Assembly: GCA_949502235.1 (NCBI GenBank)
Contig: CATBDC010000011.1
Location: 26,261 to 90,260, forward strand
Reading direction: 5' to 3'
Length of the DNA stretch: 64,000 nt
Origin: an uncultured Lachnospiraceae bacterium
Lineage (GTDB): Bacteria; Bacillota; Clostridia; Lachnospirales; Lachnospiraceae
Position 1 is the stretch's first letter. Each line of letters begins with the position of its first letter. The translations under genes were made by a program, and so were the position numbers. Of this stretch, positions 46,815 to 55,623 are shown piece by piece. The notes under the pieces are model-generated. The model had not been told where the DNA came from and made no database searches. It was given only the letters and a program-made list of their open reading frames with translations.

Positions 46815-47321
46815 ATGAACAGCATGAAAAAGAGATGGCTTTCCTTATATGTGGAAAATCAGGACGGCGTCCTGTCAAAGATATCCGGGCTTTTTTCCGG
46901 GAAATCCTATAACATTGACAGCCTGACCGTGGGAACCACAGAGGATCCTACGATTTCCAGGATGACCATTGCCACGGTTAGTGACGATGAAACTTTTGAG
47001 CAGATCAAAAAACAGCTTAACCGTCTGGTGGAGGTTATTAAGGTCATTGATTTTACAAATATATTTGTACGCATGAAGGAGATCATGTACATTAAGGTGC
47101 AGAAATGTACGCCGGAGGATAAGGTAGAGTGCTTCCAGATTGCGGAGACCTTTAAGGCGAAGGTGATTGATTACGGAAAGGACAGCCTGCTTTTGGAGTT
47201 TGTGCAGACAGCCACCAAAAATGATGCGGTTGTGAAGCTGATGAAAGAGGAATTTAAGGTCATAGAAGTAGTGCGGGGCGGAAGTGTTGGAATCGAATCC
47301 ATCAGTATGATGGAACGGTAA
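46815..47321 (+). CDS. ilvN: Acetolactate synthase, small (regulatory) subunit
   Basis: ATG 46815 after AAGGAGG; 168 aa. The N-terminal ACT domain WLSLYVENQDGVLSKISGLF is followed by the C-terminal regulatory domain. Gives feedback control by valine. Same operon as ilvB. Confidence 0.94.
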   Translation: MNSMKKRWLSLYVENQDGVLSKISGLFSGKSYNIDSLTVGTTEDPTISRMTIATVSDDETFEQIKKQLNRLVEVIKVIDFTNIFVRMKEIMYIKVQKCTPEDKVECFQIAETFKAKVIDYGKDSLLLEFVQTATKNDAVVKLMKEEFKVIEVVRGGSVGIESISMMER

Positions 47322-47359
47322 GAAAGTGGTATGAGCAGTAACAAAAACAGAGCGCACTC

Positions 47360-47388
47360 TTGAATTTTAAGGTGGAACGTATTATAAT
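47360..47388 (+). promoter_or_regulatory. Promoter of ilvE
   Basis: TTGAAT, 17-nt spacer, TATAAT, between ilvN and ilvE. Confidence 0.65.
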
Positions 47389-47446
47389 AAAAAAAATTGA
47401 TGGGATGACTTGATATTTTTATATTTAGAGATGGAGGAATGGACGT

Positions 47447-48472
47447 ATGGAGAAAAAAAATATTGACTGGGCAAATCTTGGGTTTGGATACATAGAGACA
47501 GATAAGAGGTATGTGTCTAATTTTAAGGACGGCGCGTGGGATGAAGGATGTCTTACTTCGGACGCGAATGTTGTGATTAATGAATGTGCCTGTGTGCTTC
47601 AGTATGCGCAGACCTGTTTTGAGGGGCTTAAGGCGTACACCACAGAGGAGGGACGTATTGTAATGTTCCGGCCGGACTTAAATGCAAAGCGAATGGCAGA
47701 TACGGCAAAAAGGCTTGAGATGGCTGTATTTCCGGAGGACAGGTTCCTGGACGCAGTGCACCGTACAGTAGAGGCGAATGCTGCTTACGTTCCTCCTTAT
47801 GGCTCCGGGGCTACGCTGTATGTGCGCCCGTATCTTTTTGGTTCGAACTCCGTTATCGGGGTAAAACCAGCGGACGAGTACCAGTTCCGCGTATTTACAA
47901 CGCCGGTAGGACCCTATTTTAAGGGCGGCGCGAAGCCCATTACCATCCGCGTCTGTGACTTCGACCGTGCGGCTCCCCACGGAACAGGCCATGTAAAGGC
48001 AGGACTTAATTATGCCATGAGCCTTCATGCCATTGTGGATGCCCATGATCAGGGATTTGACGAAAACATGTATCTTGACGCGGCTACAAGGACGAAGGTA
48101 GAGGAGACCGGAGGGGCGAACTTTATCTTCGTGACAAAGGATAATAAGGTAGTTACGCCCAAGTCAGATACGATCCTTCCGTCCATTACAAGACGTTCTC
48201 TGATGTATGTGGCTGAAAAGTATCTTGGCTTAGAGGTGGAAGAAAGGGAGGTGCCGTTTGAGGAAGTGAAGGAGTTCGCAGAGTGCGGGCTTTGCGGAAC
48301 GGCAGCCGTAATCTCTCCGGTAGGAAAGGTTGTGGATCATGGAAAGGAAATCTGTTTCCCGAGCGGAATGGATGAGATGGGGCCGGTGACAAAGAAGCTG
48401 TATGATACGTTGACAGGCATCCAGATGGGGCATATTGAGGCTCCGGAAGGGTGGATTCATGTAGTCTGTTAA
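47447..48472 (+). CDS. ilvE: Branched-chain amino acid aminotransferase
   Basis: A 341-aa PLP enzyme of fold type IV; the PLP Lys is probably in HVKAGLNYAMSL; EETGGANFIFV and GTAAVISPVG are family words. Last step of Val/Leu/Ile synthesis. GGAGG before ATG. Confidence 0.94.
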   Translation: MEKKNIDWANLGFGYIETDKRYVSNFKDGAWDEGCLTSDANVVINECACVLQYAQTCFEGLKAYTTEEGRIVMFRPDLNAKRMADTAKRLEMAVFPEDRFLDAVHRTVEANAAYVPPYGSGATLYVRPYLFGSNSVIGVKPADEYQFRVFTTPVGPYFKGGAKPITIRVCDFDRAAPHGTGHVKAGLNYAMSLHAIVDAHDQGFDENMYLDAATRTKVEETGGANFIFVTKDNKVVTPKSDTILPSITRRSLMYVAEKYLGLEVEEREVPFEEVKEFAECGLCGTAAVISPVGKVVDHGKEICFPSGMDEMGPVTKKLYDTLTGIQMGHIEAPEGWIHVVC

Positions 48473-48504
48473 ATTACATCAGGCGAAAATACGAGGTGTT
48501 TTAT

Positions 48505-49191
48505 TTGCATAGATTATTGCTTCTTGAGGATGATATAAGCCTGATTGACGGCCTGACCTATTCCTTGAGGAAAAACGGGTTTGATATAAAGACTGCAAGA
48601 ACCATAAAGGAGGCTGAAGAACTTCTGGGAGAGAAGGATGTCTTTGACCTCCTTCTTTTTGATGTGACGCTGCCGGACGGCAATGGAATTGCCCTGTGTG
48701 AAAGGCTCAGGGAGGCAGGAAACAGCCTTCCGGTTATTTTCCTTACGGCGGCAGATGAGGAGACCAGCATCATCCGCGGCCTTGACAGCGGCGGAGATGA
48801 CTATGTTACAAAGCCCTTTAAGCTTGGAGAATTATGCTCGCGCATACGGGCGCTGCTGCGCAGAAGCAGTATGAAAGGGGAGGAAGAACGTATATTAAGA
48901 GCCGGGAACCTGGAGGTGAATCTGGAGGAAAGCAGAGTGTTCCTTAAGGGGGAGCCGGTGGATTTTACCGGGGCAGAATACCGCCTTCTCTGTCTTTTCT
49001 TAAAAAATGCCGGAAAGGTTCTGACCCGGGGGATGCTCCTGGACAGGCTGTGGGACGGCGCCGGAAATTTTGTTGATGATAATACCTTGTCGGTGTATGT
49101 GCGCCGGCTCCGCGAGAAGCTGGAGGAGGATCCGTCAGAGCCGGTGCGTCTTAAGACAGTCCGGGGATTCGGCTATCAGTGGAAGGAGTGA
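48505..49191 (+). CDS. OmpR-family response regulator
   Basis: TTG 48505 (LHRLLLLEDDISL) after GAGGTG; 228 aa. Phospho-Asp in LLFDVTLPDGNG, switch YVTKPFK, winged helix VDFTGAEYRLLCLF. Starts 32 nt after ilvE; paired with the kinase that follows. Confidence 0.93.
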   Translation: MHRLLLLEDDISLIDGLTYSLRKNGFDIKTARTIKEAEELLGEKDVFDLLLFDVTLPDGNGIALCERLREAGNSLPVIFLTAADEETSIIRGLDSGGDDYVTKPFKLGELCSRIRALLRRSSMKGEEERILRAGNLEVNLEESRVFLKGEPVDFTGAEYRLLCLFLKNAGKVLTRGMLLDRLWDGAGNFVDDNTLSVYVRRLREKLEEDPSEPVRLKTVRGFGYQWKE

Positions 49192-49196
49192 AGAAT

Positions 49197-50426
49197 TTGA
49201 AGTTTTTGCATGAGAAACAGGCGCGCAGGTTTTGTGTTTTTCTCTTTGTGATATGTATGACGGAGCTCTGTTTTCTGGGATTCTGCGGAATACTTCAGAT
49301 GCAGCAGTTAAGGAAGATTCTGGTAAAACGTGAGCTTGCGGCTGCCTCCTGGCTTCTTGAGCAGGATATCCCGCCGGCGCTGATAGCTTCTGCGTGGAAT
49401 CAAACGGAGGTGACCGAAGAAGGAGAAAAGCTTCTTGAGGCAGCCGGGCACACAGAGCATACACCGGGATATCTGTTATTACTTGCAGAACAGACAAAAG
49501 AGCCGCTTTTTTTGGTGCTGCTGTCAGGAGGGATAGTATTCACAGCACTTCTGCTTGCCGGTACGGCTTTTTTCCTGCAAAGAAGAGAAAAGTTATATGA
49601 GAATGTGGAAACTGTGATTGGCGGGTATGCGGAAAATAGATTTAAAGAGCATCTGCCGTCAGGAGAGACGGGGACGATTTACCAGATGTTCGGGAGCATT
49701 GAGCAGCTGGCTCTCTCCCTGCAGGCAAGGAGCGAGATGGAGCATAAGGCAAAAATATTTTTGAGAGATATGATTTCGAATATTTCCCATCAGCTAAAGA
49801 CCCCTCTTGCGGCACTGAATATGTATATGGAAATTATAGAGGATGAGCCGGAAAATGTAGAGGCAGTGAGAAATTTTTCAGAGAAATCCATGAAATCTCT
49901 GGAACGGATGGAGGAGCTCATCCAGTCACTTCTTAAAATGGCGCGGCTAGATACGGGAAACATTGTTTTTGAAAAGAGGCGGTGTTTTGTAACAGACGTG
50001 GCAGAGCAGGCCGTAGGTGAGTTTTTGGAACGGGCAAGGAGTGAGGAAAAGAAAATAGTAACAGAAGGCGATGGGGAGGAAAGTATATACTGTGACCCGG
50101 AGTGGATGAGGGAGGCAGTGGGGAATCTTGTAAAAAATGCACTGGATCACACAGAAGCAGGAGGAGTTATCCGTATTTCCTGGGAGAGCTCCCCGGCAGT
50201 ATTTGCTCTGTCAGTGGAAGATAATGGATGCGGGATTGCACCGGAGGATATTCATCACATTTTTAAACAGTTTTACCGGAGCAGGACGTCATCGGACAGA
50301 CAAGGGGCAGGACTTGGGCTTTCGCTGGCAAAGGCAATCATCGAGGGACAAGACGGGAATCTGTCTGTGGAGAGCAGGCCGGGGGTGGGAAGCAGATTCC
50401 GGATGACGTTTCTTACGGAGCAGTGA
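49197..50426 (+). CDS. Sensor histidine kinase
   Basis: TTG 49197, 5 nt after the regulator stop, with GGAG in the regulator end; 409 aa. Two TM segments, an extracellular region, a HAMP-like linker, DHp SNISHQLKTPLAALNMYMEI, ATPase boxes NLVKNALDHTE, DNGCGI and GAGLGLSLAKAII. Ligand unknown. Confidence 0.92.
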   Translation: MKFLHEKQARRFCVFLFVICMTELCFLGFCGILQMQQLRKILVKRELAAASWLLEQDIPPALIASAWNQTEVTEEGEKLLEAAGHTEHTPGYLLLLAEQTKEPLFLVLLSGGIVFTALLLAGTAFFLQRREKLYENVETVIGGYAENRFKEHLPSGETGTIYQMFGSIEQLALSLQARSEMEHKAKIFLRDMISNISHQLKTPLAALNMYMEIIEDEPENVEAVRNFSEKSMKSLERMEELIQSLLKMARLDTGNIVFEKRRCFVTDVAEQAVGEFLERARSEEKKIVTEGDGEESIYCDPEWMREAVGNLVKNALDHTEAGGVIRISWESSPAVFALSVEDNGCGIAPEDIHHIFKQFYRSRTSSDRQGAGLGLSLAKAIIEGQDGNLSVESRPGVGSRFRMTFLTEQ

Positions 50427-50443
50427 CTGCAACGTATTCACAC

Positions 50444-50476
50444 AGGTCTGTGCATTAACTGCACAGACTGTAAAAA
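50444..50476 (+). terminator. Terminator after the kinase gene
   Basis: GTCTGTGC-ATTAACT-GCACAGAC followed by TGTAAAAAA. Confidence 0.7.
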
Positions 50477-50694
50477 AGTGATCCATAAATCCATTATCTG
50501 CAGTCAACTTTATTATGGCACTTCAATCGTTACACACAAAAGTGACGGAGGAGACAGCTGCCTGAATGGCACTGCACAAAAAGACGGAACCTTAGGTGGC
50601 TTATCTCCCATTCCGAAGCTGTCAGCCCAGGCACTGGCCATGGGAACACTTCAGGATGATTCCTGGCTTAATCCCCGGTGGAAAATTTTAGCGC
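50477..50694. other. Gap before the right phage arm
   Basis: An 81-codon frame at 50478-50723 has no ribosome site and no recognisable product, so I did not call it. Nothing else was seen. Confidence 0.4.
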
Positions 50695-50757
50695 AAAAAG
50701 TAAGGCCGGAAATCTGTTTTTAGATTCACGGCCCACGGTTTTGTCTATTTTTTTATA
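50695..50757. repeat. Outer end of the right arm of the inverted duplication
   Basis: Inverted partner of 16610-16672. Confidence 0.75.
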
Positions 50758-51295
50758 ATCTTGCATTATACTTCCTTCTGTCAGCATCCGGGATTTTCAT
50801 CGCTGTCATGGCCTGGTCTGCCGTCCATTTCATACTGTCCATCAAATTCCGAATTGCTTCCAGTAATGTCACCTGCTTTGTTTCCTGTTCTTGCTTTTCA
50901 AAGTCTTCCTTCATAAGTTCTCTCAATGCTTTACACATAACTTTATTACACCTCCTTATTGCCTCATAAATCTCCTTATTCGCAGAAACACTTACCTGTA
51001 GAACTGCATCTACGTTATTTTTATCCCCCGGTTCAGCTATCTGTACTGCTTCTTCAACAAATGCCCGGACATCCTCTTCCTTCACTGATTTCGAAAGAAC
51101 ATGCAATATATGATGTATTCCTTTGTCAAGCTGCTTTGTCACCACTATCTGGGTATCAAACAGTGCCTGCTTCCCACTAATATAAGTCCCAGGTTTTTCA
51201 TCGCTTCAAACATTTCCCTCGGATAACTTTCCCGGAAAATAGAAACCGTCAGCTCATCCGCCGGAATCTGGTCTACAGTTTCCCCTAATCCTTTA
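50753..51295 (-). pseudogene. Rpn nuclease remnant, right arm
   Basis: The C-terminal 130 codons are open (VTKQLDKGIHHILHVLSKSV to RKYNARL). Upstream, FRESYPREMFEAMKNLGLIL continues in another frame with stops between. No PD-(D/E)XK core. It occupies the place of the intact Rpn gene plus remnant in the left arm. Confidence 0.7.
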
Positions 51296-51309
51296 TATTA
51301 GCAAGCCAT

Positions 51310-51545
51310 TCCCCCAAAAAGTTCCCCCTGGCCAATTTCTCAAGTCAAAATTTTGCCGCTGCAAGCGTGAAAATTTCACTCTGCCCATAAGGAGCCTTTA
51401 AGGAAGAAGATAAAAGTACAATTATGATTCAATAAAAAACCAAAACCATCACAATTGTACCTCCCCTTCTCCCGGATTATGCATAATTCTTATATTTCCA
51501 ATCTAACTGCCGGAACCCATTCCGGCAACAAAAACATTAAGAAAA
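51310..51545 (+). promoter_or_regulatory. Mosaic leader upstream of tube gene copy C
   Basis: Inverted copy of the leader at 14975-15210 with few differences. Same parts: polymerase 3'-end homology, GTACAATT inverted repeat, ATTATGCATAAT, TGCCGGAA/TTCCGGCA and AGGAGG. Confidence 0.6.
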
Positions 51546-51560
51546 CAGGAGGATTACAAC

Positions 51561-52379
51561 ATGAGTGTAAATTCAAACAAGTACATTGTACAAAACATGG
51601 AAAGGATTTCTTTCTTTGACCTGGAAAACGGCGCCTGCCAGTTCGTGGCTGACGACCTCCAGGAAGCAACTATGACAAATGAGCAGGAAACAGTCTACGC
51701 GACTGGTAAGAACGGCGTAAAAATCGGTTCCGCTGACAGGAACAAGGCAAGCAGGATTACTGCCACAAACGGCACTATTGTAGACGGCATTATGGCCATG
51801 CAGGTTGGTTCTGATGTCGTAGTCGGAAAGACTACTGTCCCCAACCATTTCTTCGCCCTTGAAACACAGGACGGTGTAAGCGCAGATGTTAAAATCAAGC
51901 CTATCGGAGAGGTAGGGAATGAAATTAAGTACATCTACAAAAGAAACACGGACGGTACCGTAGGAAAGGCATACCCGATTGCGGCTGCTGCAAGCGCAGA
52001 CGCCTTCAAGTACGACCCTGCGGCAAAGAAAATCACCCTCCCGACAGGGGCCTTCCACGCAAATGAAACCATCTATACCTTCTACGATATTGAGGTATCT
52101 GACGCAAAGAAAATCACAAACGCGGAAAACAGGTTCTCTTCTACAGGAATGTTAATCGCAGACGTATTCGCAAAGGATATCTGCACCGAGAAATCCTACT
52201 ACGGCAAGATTATCTACCCGAAGGCAAAGGCATCCGGAAACTTCGACATGCAGTTCGGTACAGACCCTTCCGTACAGAGCATGGAGTTCGAGGCATTATC
52301 CGGCGGCTGCTCTTCCACTGCCACAAAGACACTGTGGGATTTCATTGTATTTGATGAGGATGACGCGGCAGTACTTTAA
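51561..52379 (+). CDS. Putative major tail (tube) protein, copy C
   Basis: Same 272 residues as copies A and B, in opposite orientation. It shares the synonymous A near its 3' end with copy B, while its 3' organisation (162-aa gene, tape measure) matches copy A. That pattern fits gene conversion among copies. Confidence 0.75.
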   Translation: MSVNSNKYIVQNMERISFFDLENGACQFVADDLQEATMTNEQETVYATGKNGVKIGSADRNKASRITATNGTIVDGIMAMQVGSDVVVGKTTVPNHFFALETQDGVSADVKIKPIGEVGNEIKYIYKRNTDGTVGKAYPIAAAASADAFKYDPAAKKITLPTGAFHANETIYTFYDIEVSDAKKITNAENRFSSTGMLIADVFAKDICTEKSYYGKIIYPKAKASGNFDMQFGTDPSVQSMEFEALSGGCSSTATKTLWDFIVFDEDDAAVL

Positions 52380-52390
52380 TCACACAAACC

Positions 52391-52417
52391 GTTACTGTTT
52401 ACTTTACTCACAGTAAC
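52391..52417. repeat. GTTACTGT...ACAGTAAC palindromic repeat, copy 7
   Basis: Exact reverse complement of copy 1, 11 nt after the stop of tube copy C. Confidence 0.75.
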
Positions 52418-52602
52418 TGCAGAAACCAGTTGAGTTGATTAAAAATCAGATAACAGGGAACGTCCCGGCATTATATAAAAGCATATGCAGGGACTTTCCC
52501 TATCCCACAGGGAACAGCAATCCAGGTATCTATGTAAGCATGGCTGCCTGGCCCGCTGCCCTGCCAGAATAAATTTAACAAATTATACGAGGAGGAAAAC
52601 AC

Positions 52603-53091
52603 ATGACAAAGACAAATATGAAGATAAAAAACCACATTTCCTTAGAGGATAAGATTCATGCCATAAACATCATGGCCCATTCTTATTTCCAGGAAAATGA
52701 ATCCGGCGAAACCGAATATGCCCCCTATTTAAAAGAGGTGGGAAAGGTTATCGCTGCGGCAAAATATTTTATTGAGGGTATTACATTTGATGAAAACGAA
52801 AGCATCTACGATTCCGCGGTAAACGACACTGACGTAAAGCTCATGGTAAACAAGGTCTTATCTTCTCCGAAATTTACAGAGCTTCTGGATGACGTAAAGG
52901 ATTTAGTAGAATATAAGAAAGCCAGAAGCCTTGCTAAACTTCAGAACGAAGCCGCTGCCATACTGGCTTATAAGCTGGCTCTGCTTACTGACAGCGAAGC
53001 ACAAAAAGCCAAAGCCGAAACAGAAGCCCTCACAACCTTAAATAACTGGATCAATGACCAGGGCGGATCCAATGAGGGGCAGGGTGAGTAA
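52603..53091 (+). CDS. Small tail-module protein, right copy
   Basis: The 162 residues are identical to the left copy (13472-13960). The upstream 200 bp differ between arms in part. Confidence 0.7.
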   Translation: MTKTNMKIKNHISLEDKIHAINIMAHSYFQENESGETEYAPYLKEVGKVIAAAKYFIEGITFDENESIYDSAVNDTDVKLMVNKVLSSPKFTELLDDVKDLVEYKKARSLAKLQNEAAAILAYKLALLTDSEAQKAKAETEALTTLNNWINDQGGSNEGQGE

Positions 53092-53093
53092 TT

Positions 53094-54632
53094 ATGGCTG
53101 ACAATCAGGTAAATATACAGGTAAACCCATCTGGTTTAAAAACGCTGAATCTAATCAAAAAAACATTACAGTCTATTGCAGACACGCCTGTCAGGCTTGA
53201 CTTTGATATAGATACAAGCAGTATAGAAAAAGCCGGAAAAATGCTGGGACAGCTCGGCAGCGGCACCATGCAGAAAATCCCTGAATTAATGGGCCGCATG
53301 GCAAAAGAGACAGTGAACATTGATACTGCCATGGCAAGCCTCTACAAGTCCACGGACGAGGCCGGTGCAAAATATACCCGGTTCCTGAATAACGCGGGCA
53401 GCGCCTCAAAATCTGTCGGCCGTGATATGTCATCCTACATATCCCAGACTGACGAATGGGCCAAACGGGGATACTCCCTGGACCAGAGCGCAAAGCTTTC
53501 AAAATCAAGCTCCGTCTACGCAAACATCAGTGGGTCTGACGATAAGACCGCCATAAACGAGCTTGACGCAGTTATAAAGGCATATGATCTTCAATACACA
53601 GACGCCCTGTCAATCGTGGACCGCTACAGTAAGCTGGGAAGCGAATTCTCCGTCTCCGCACAGGATTTAGGCGCAGGCATGTCCAATGCCGCTTCTGCCC
53701 TCGCCCTTGGGGGCACTGACTTAAATAAAGCCCTCGCAATGCTCACCGGCGGCGCTGAGATTACACAGTCTGCTAGTGACCTTGGAAACACCCTCAAGGC
53801 AGGACAGCTCCGTATCCAGGGAATGAAGGACAGCCTGGAGGCCCTCGGCGAAGAAACAGAAGGCATGGGTTCTGTAGGCGAAATCCAGGCCCGTATTAAG
53901 GAGCTTACAAAGGGGCAGGTAAATATCATGGATTCCTCCGACCCTTCCAGGGTCAGGGATTACTATGACATCCTGCAGGATGTTTCAAAGGTATGGGACA
54001 GCCTGAAAAACACGCAGCAGACCGATTTGCTTGAAACTATGTTCGGAAAATCCGGCAGTAACCAGGGTGCTGCCCTGATAAAAGCCTTCCAGTCCGGACA
54101 GGTGCAGAAGGCCTATGACGCTTCCTTACACGCTGACGGTTCCGCCATGCAGGAACAGGAGAAGTGGATGGACAGCATGGACGCAAAGCTCCAGCAGTTC
54201 CACGGCCAGTTCCAGGAGCTGTCCACCACAGCCCTTGACTCTGATTTCCTGAAGGGCGCCATAGATGCAGGGACCGGATTATTAGACATTTTAACACAAA
54301 TTGCAGATGTGGGAGGGACAATACCTCTTATATTAGGCGCTGTCGGAGGCGTAAAGTTATTTAAGAACTTAGATCACCAAAAGGTGCTTAGAAATTTTCC
54401 TATATTTTTAAGCGGGTCTAGTATAGATAAGGAAATGATAAGATGGTTCAGATTACAAGTCTATATGTTTGGGAGTTCTAAAAGAAACCAACGAGGAGTA
54501 ATTGCTGGAACTGATGCTCATGAATATCCTACTAAAGCGGAATTGGCGACAATAGACGTAAATGGGCGAAATGCAGAAAAAACAGGATATTCGGCATATG
54601 GTAATTTGTGTGCAAACATGAAGTGTGCCTAA
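53094..54632 (+). pseudogene. Tape measure protein, 5' part, right arm (interrupted)
   Basis: Starts like the left copy, but the first 35 or so residues differ and the GIDTSD linker region is shortened. From EKAGKMLGQLG onward it is nearly identical to GGVKLFKNLD at about 54378. The remaining 85 codons (to CANMKCA) are read-through into intron-like sequence. The downstream half is frameshifted and truncated, so this arm probably cannot make a full tape measure protein. Confidence 0.8.
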
Positions 54633-54850
54633 GTGCCGTTAACAAGGCAGAAATCAGCCGCACACATTCTCAGGATATGATTCTAACAATATAACCCCTA
54701 TAAACGGGACTAAATTTGTGAATGAGAATGGATGTTCAACGACTACCGATCCTCAGAGTATTTCCTGCCTTATTGGAAATGCTTTTAAGGTATAGTGAGA
54801 TATGGGAGTTTGCAAGTTCTCTCATATATCTTTTGTAAAATTATATTTTA
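54376..54850 (+). ncRNA. Degenerate group I intron-like sequence in the right tape measure gene
   Basis: At the same site as the left intron. GGAGTAATTGCTGG (about 54496) matches the left P region. R-like GTTCAACGACTACCGATCC (about 54734-54752) resembles the R element of Staphylococcus phage Twort introns. S-like AAGGTATAGTGAG follows near 54788. P7 pairing of GACTA with TAGTG has one mismatch, and the P4/Q part is poorly preserved, so splicing may be lost. Confidence 0.5.
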
Positions 54851-54966
54851 CACTACTAGAAAAAACTGCCGTCTAAGTTAAAAGACGATAACCAGTGTAA
54901 TCTCCGATTATTTTTGAACAGTATATTCCTTCATGCTGTCTTGTTTTAACAAGAGGGAGAATAAGG

Positions 54967-55566
54967 CTACCACAAATGTCTGCATTTAGGATTATTGCAC
55001 TGCCACTGCTTTCCTATTTTCCTGGATAAAATGCCAAAACCGGCAATTGATGCAGCCCGATTCAATGAACCAATTTTTGAGATATTAGTTGAACCGCACA
55101 TTGGACATTTAGGTTTTGACGCCAGCATTGCACGCTGTTTCTGATTAAATTCTGACATTGATTCGCCATCAAATGATTCTAATGTAAAATCAGACTCTAT
55201 TAATTGGTATAGAAAATGACGTGCTTGCTTTGGAGTTAAATCTAATTTCCTGTATACTTGTTCTTTGAACCCACTTGAATCTAGAAAAATCTTGTCATTT
55301 ATATATTTGCCCCTTATTTTTATATCATCCATTTCAGGAGCATAATATTTTCTATAAAGCTGAAATATATTCTCGTCAAGAGACATTAATTCATCTTTTA
55401 TCCAAGTAATATCTTTTATTTCTTGGTTTATTTTACAAACAATTTTACTATGATCATGGACAAGTGCAAACTCTTTAATTTTATCCATGGGACATCCGCA
55501 GTTAGGACACTTATCAGCATACTCTGATACATCATTTCCACATTCATAACACTTTAGCAAAGACAT
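54967..55566 (-). CDS. Zinc-ribbon protein, antisense inside the right tape measure gene
   Basis: A 199-aa protein: N-terminal zinc ribbon (LLKCYECGNDVSEYADKCPN), helical middle, and C-terminal ribbon CPMC/KQWQCNNPKCRHLW. It shares the ends but not the middle with the left zinc-ribbon gene (11017-11529). Its promoter region would overlap the start of the downstream tape measure part. AT-rich compared with the surrounding phage exons. Confidence 0.8.
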   Translation of the reverse strand: MSLLKCYECGNDVSEYADKCPNCGCPMDKIKEFALVHDHSKIVCKINQEIKDITWIKDELMSLDENIFQLYRKYYAPEMDDIKIRGKYINDKIFLDSSGFKEQVYRKLDLTPKQARHFLYQLIESDFTLESFDGESMSEFNQKQRAMLASKPKCPMCGSTNISKIGSLNRAASIAGFGILSRKIGKQWQCNNPKCRHLW

Positions 55567-55623
55567 TATAATCCCTCACTTCACATAATAATCAAAATAT
55601 TATGTGAGAAATTATAACATATA

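Noticed and set aside
50478..50723. 81-codon frame before the right arm
   Set aside because: No ribosome site, spans a terminator and the repeat end; no family features.
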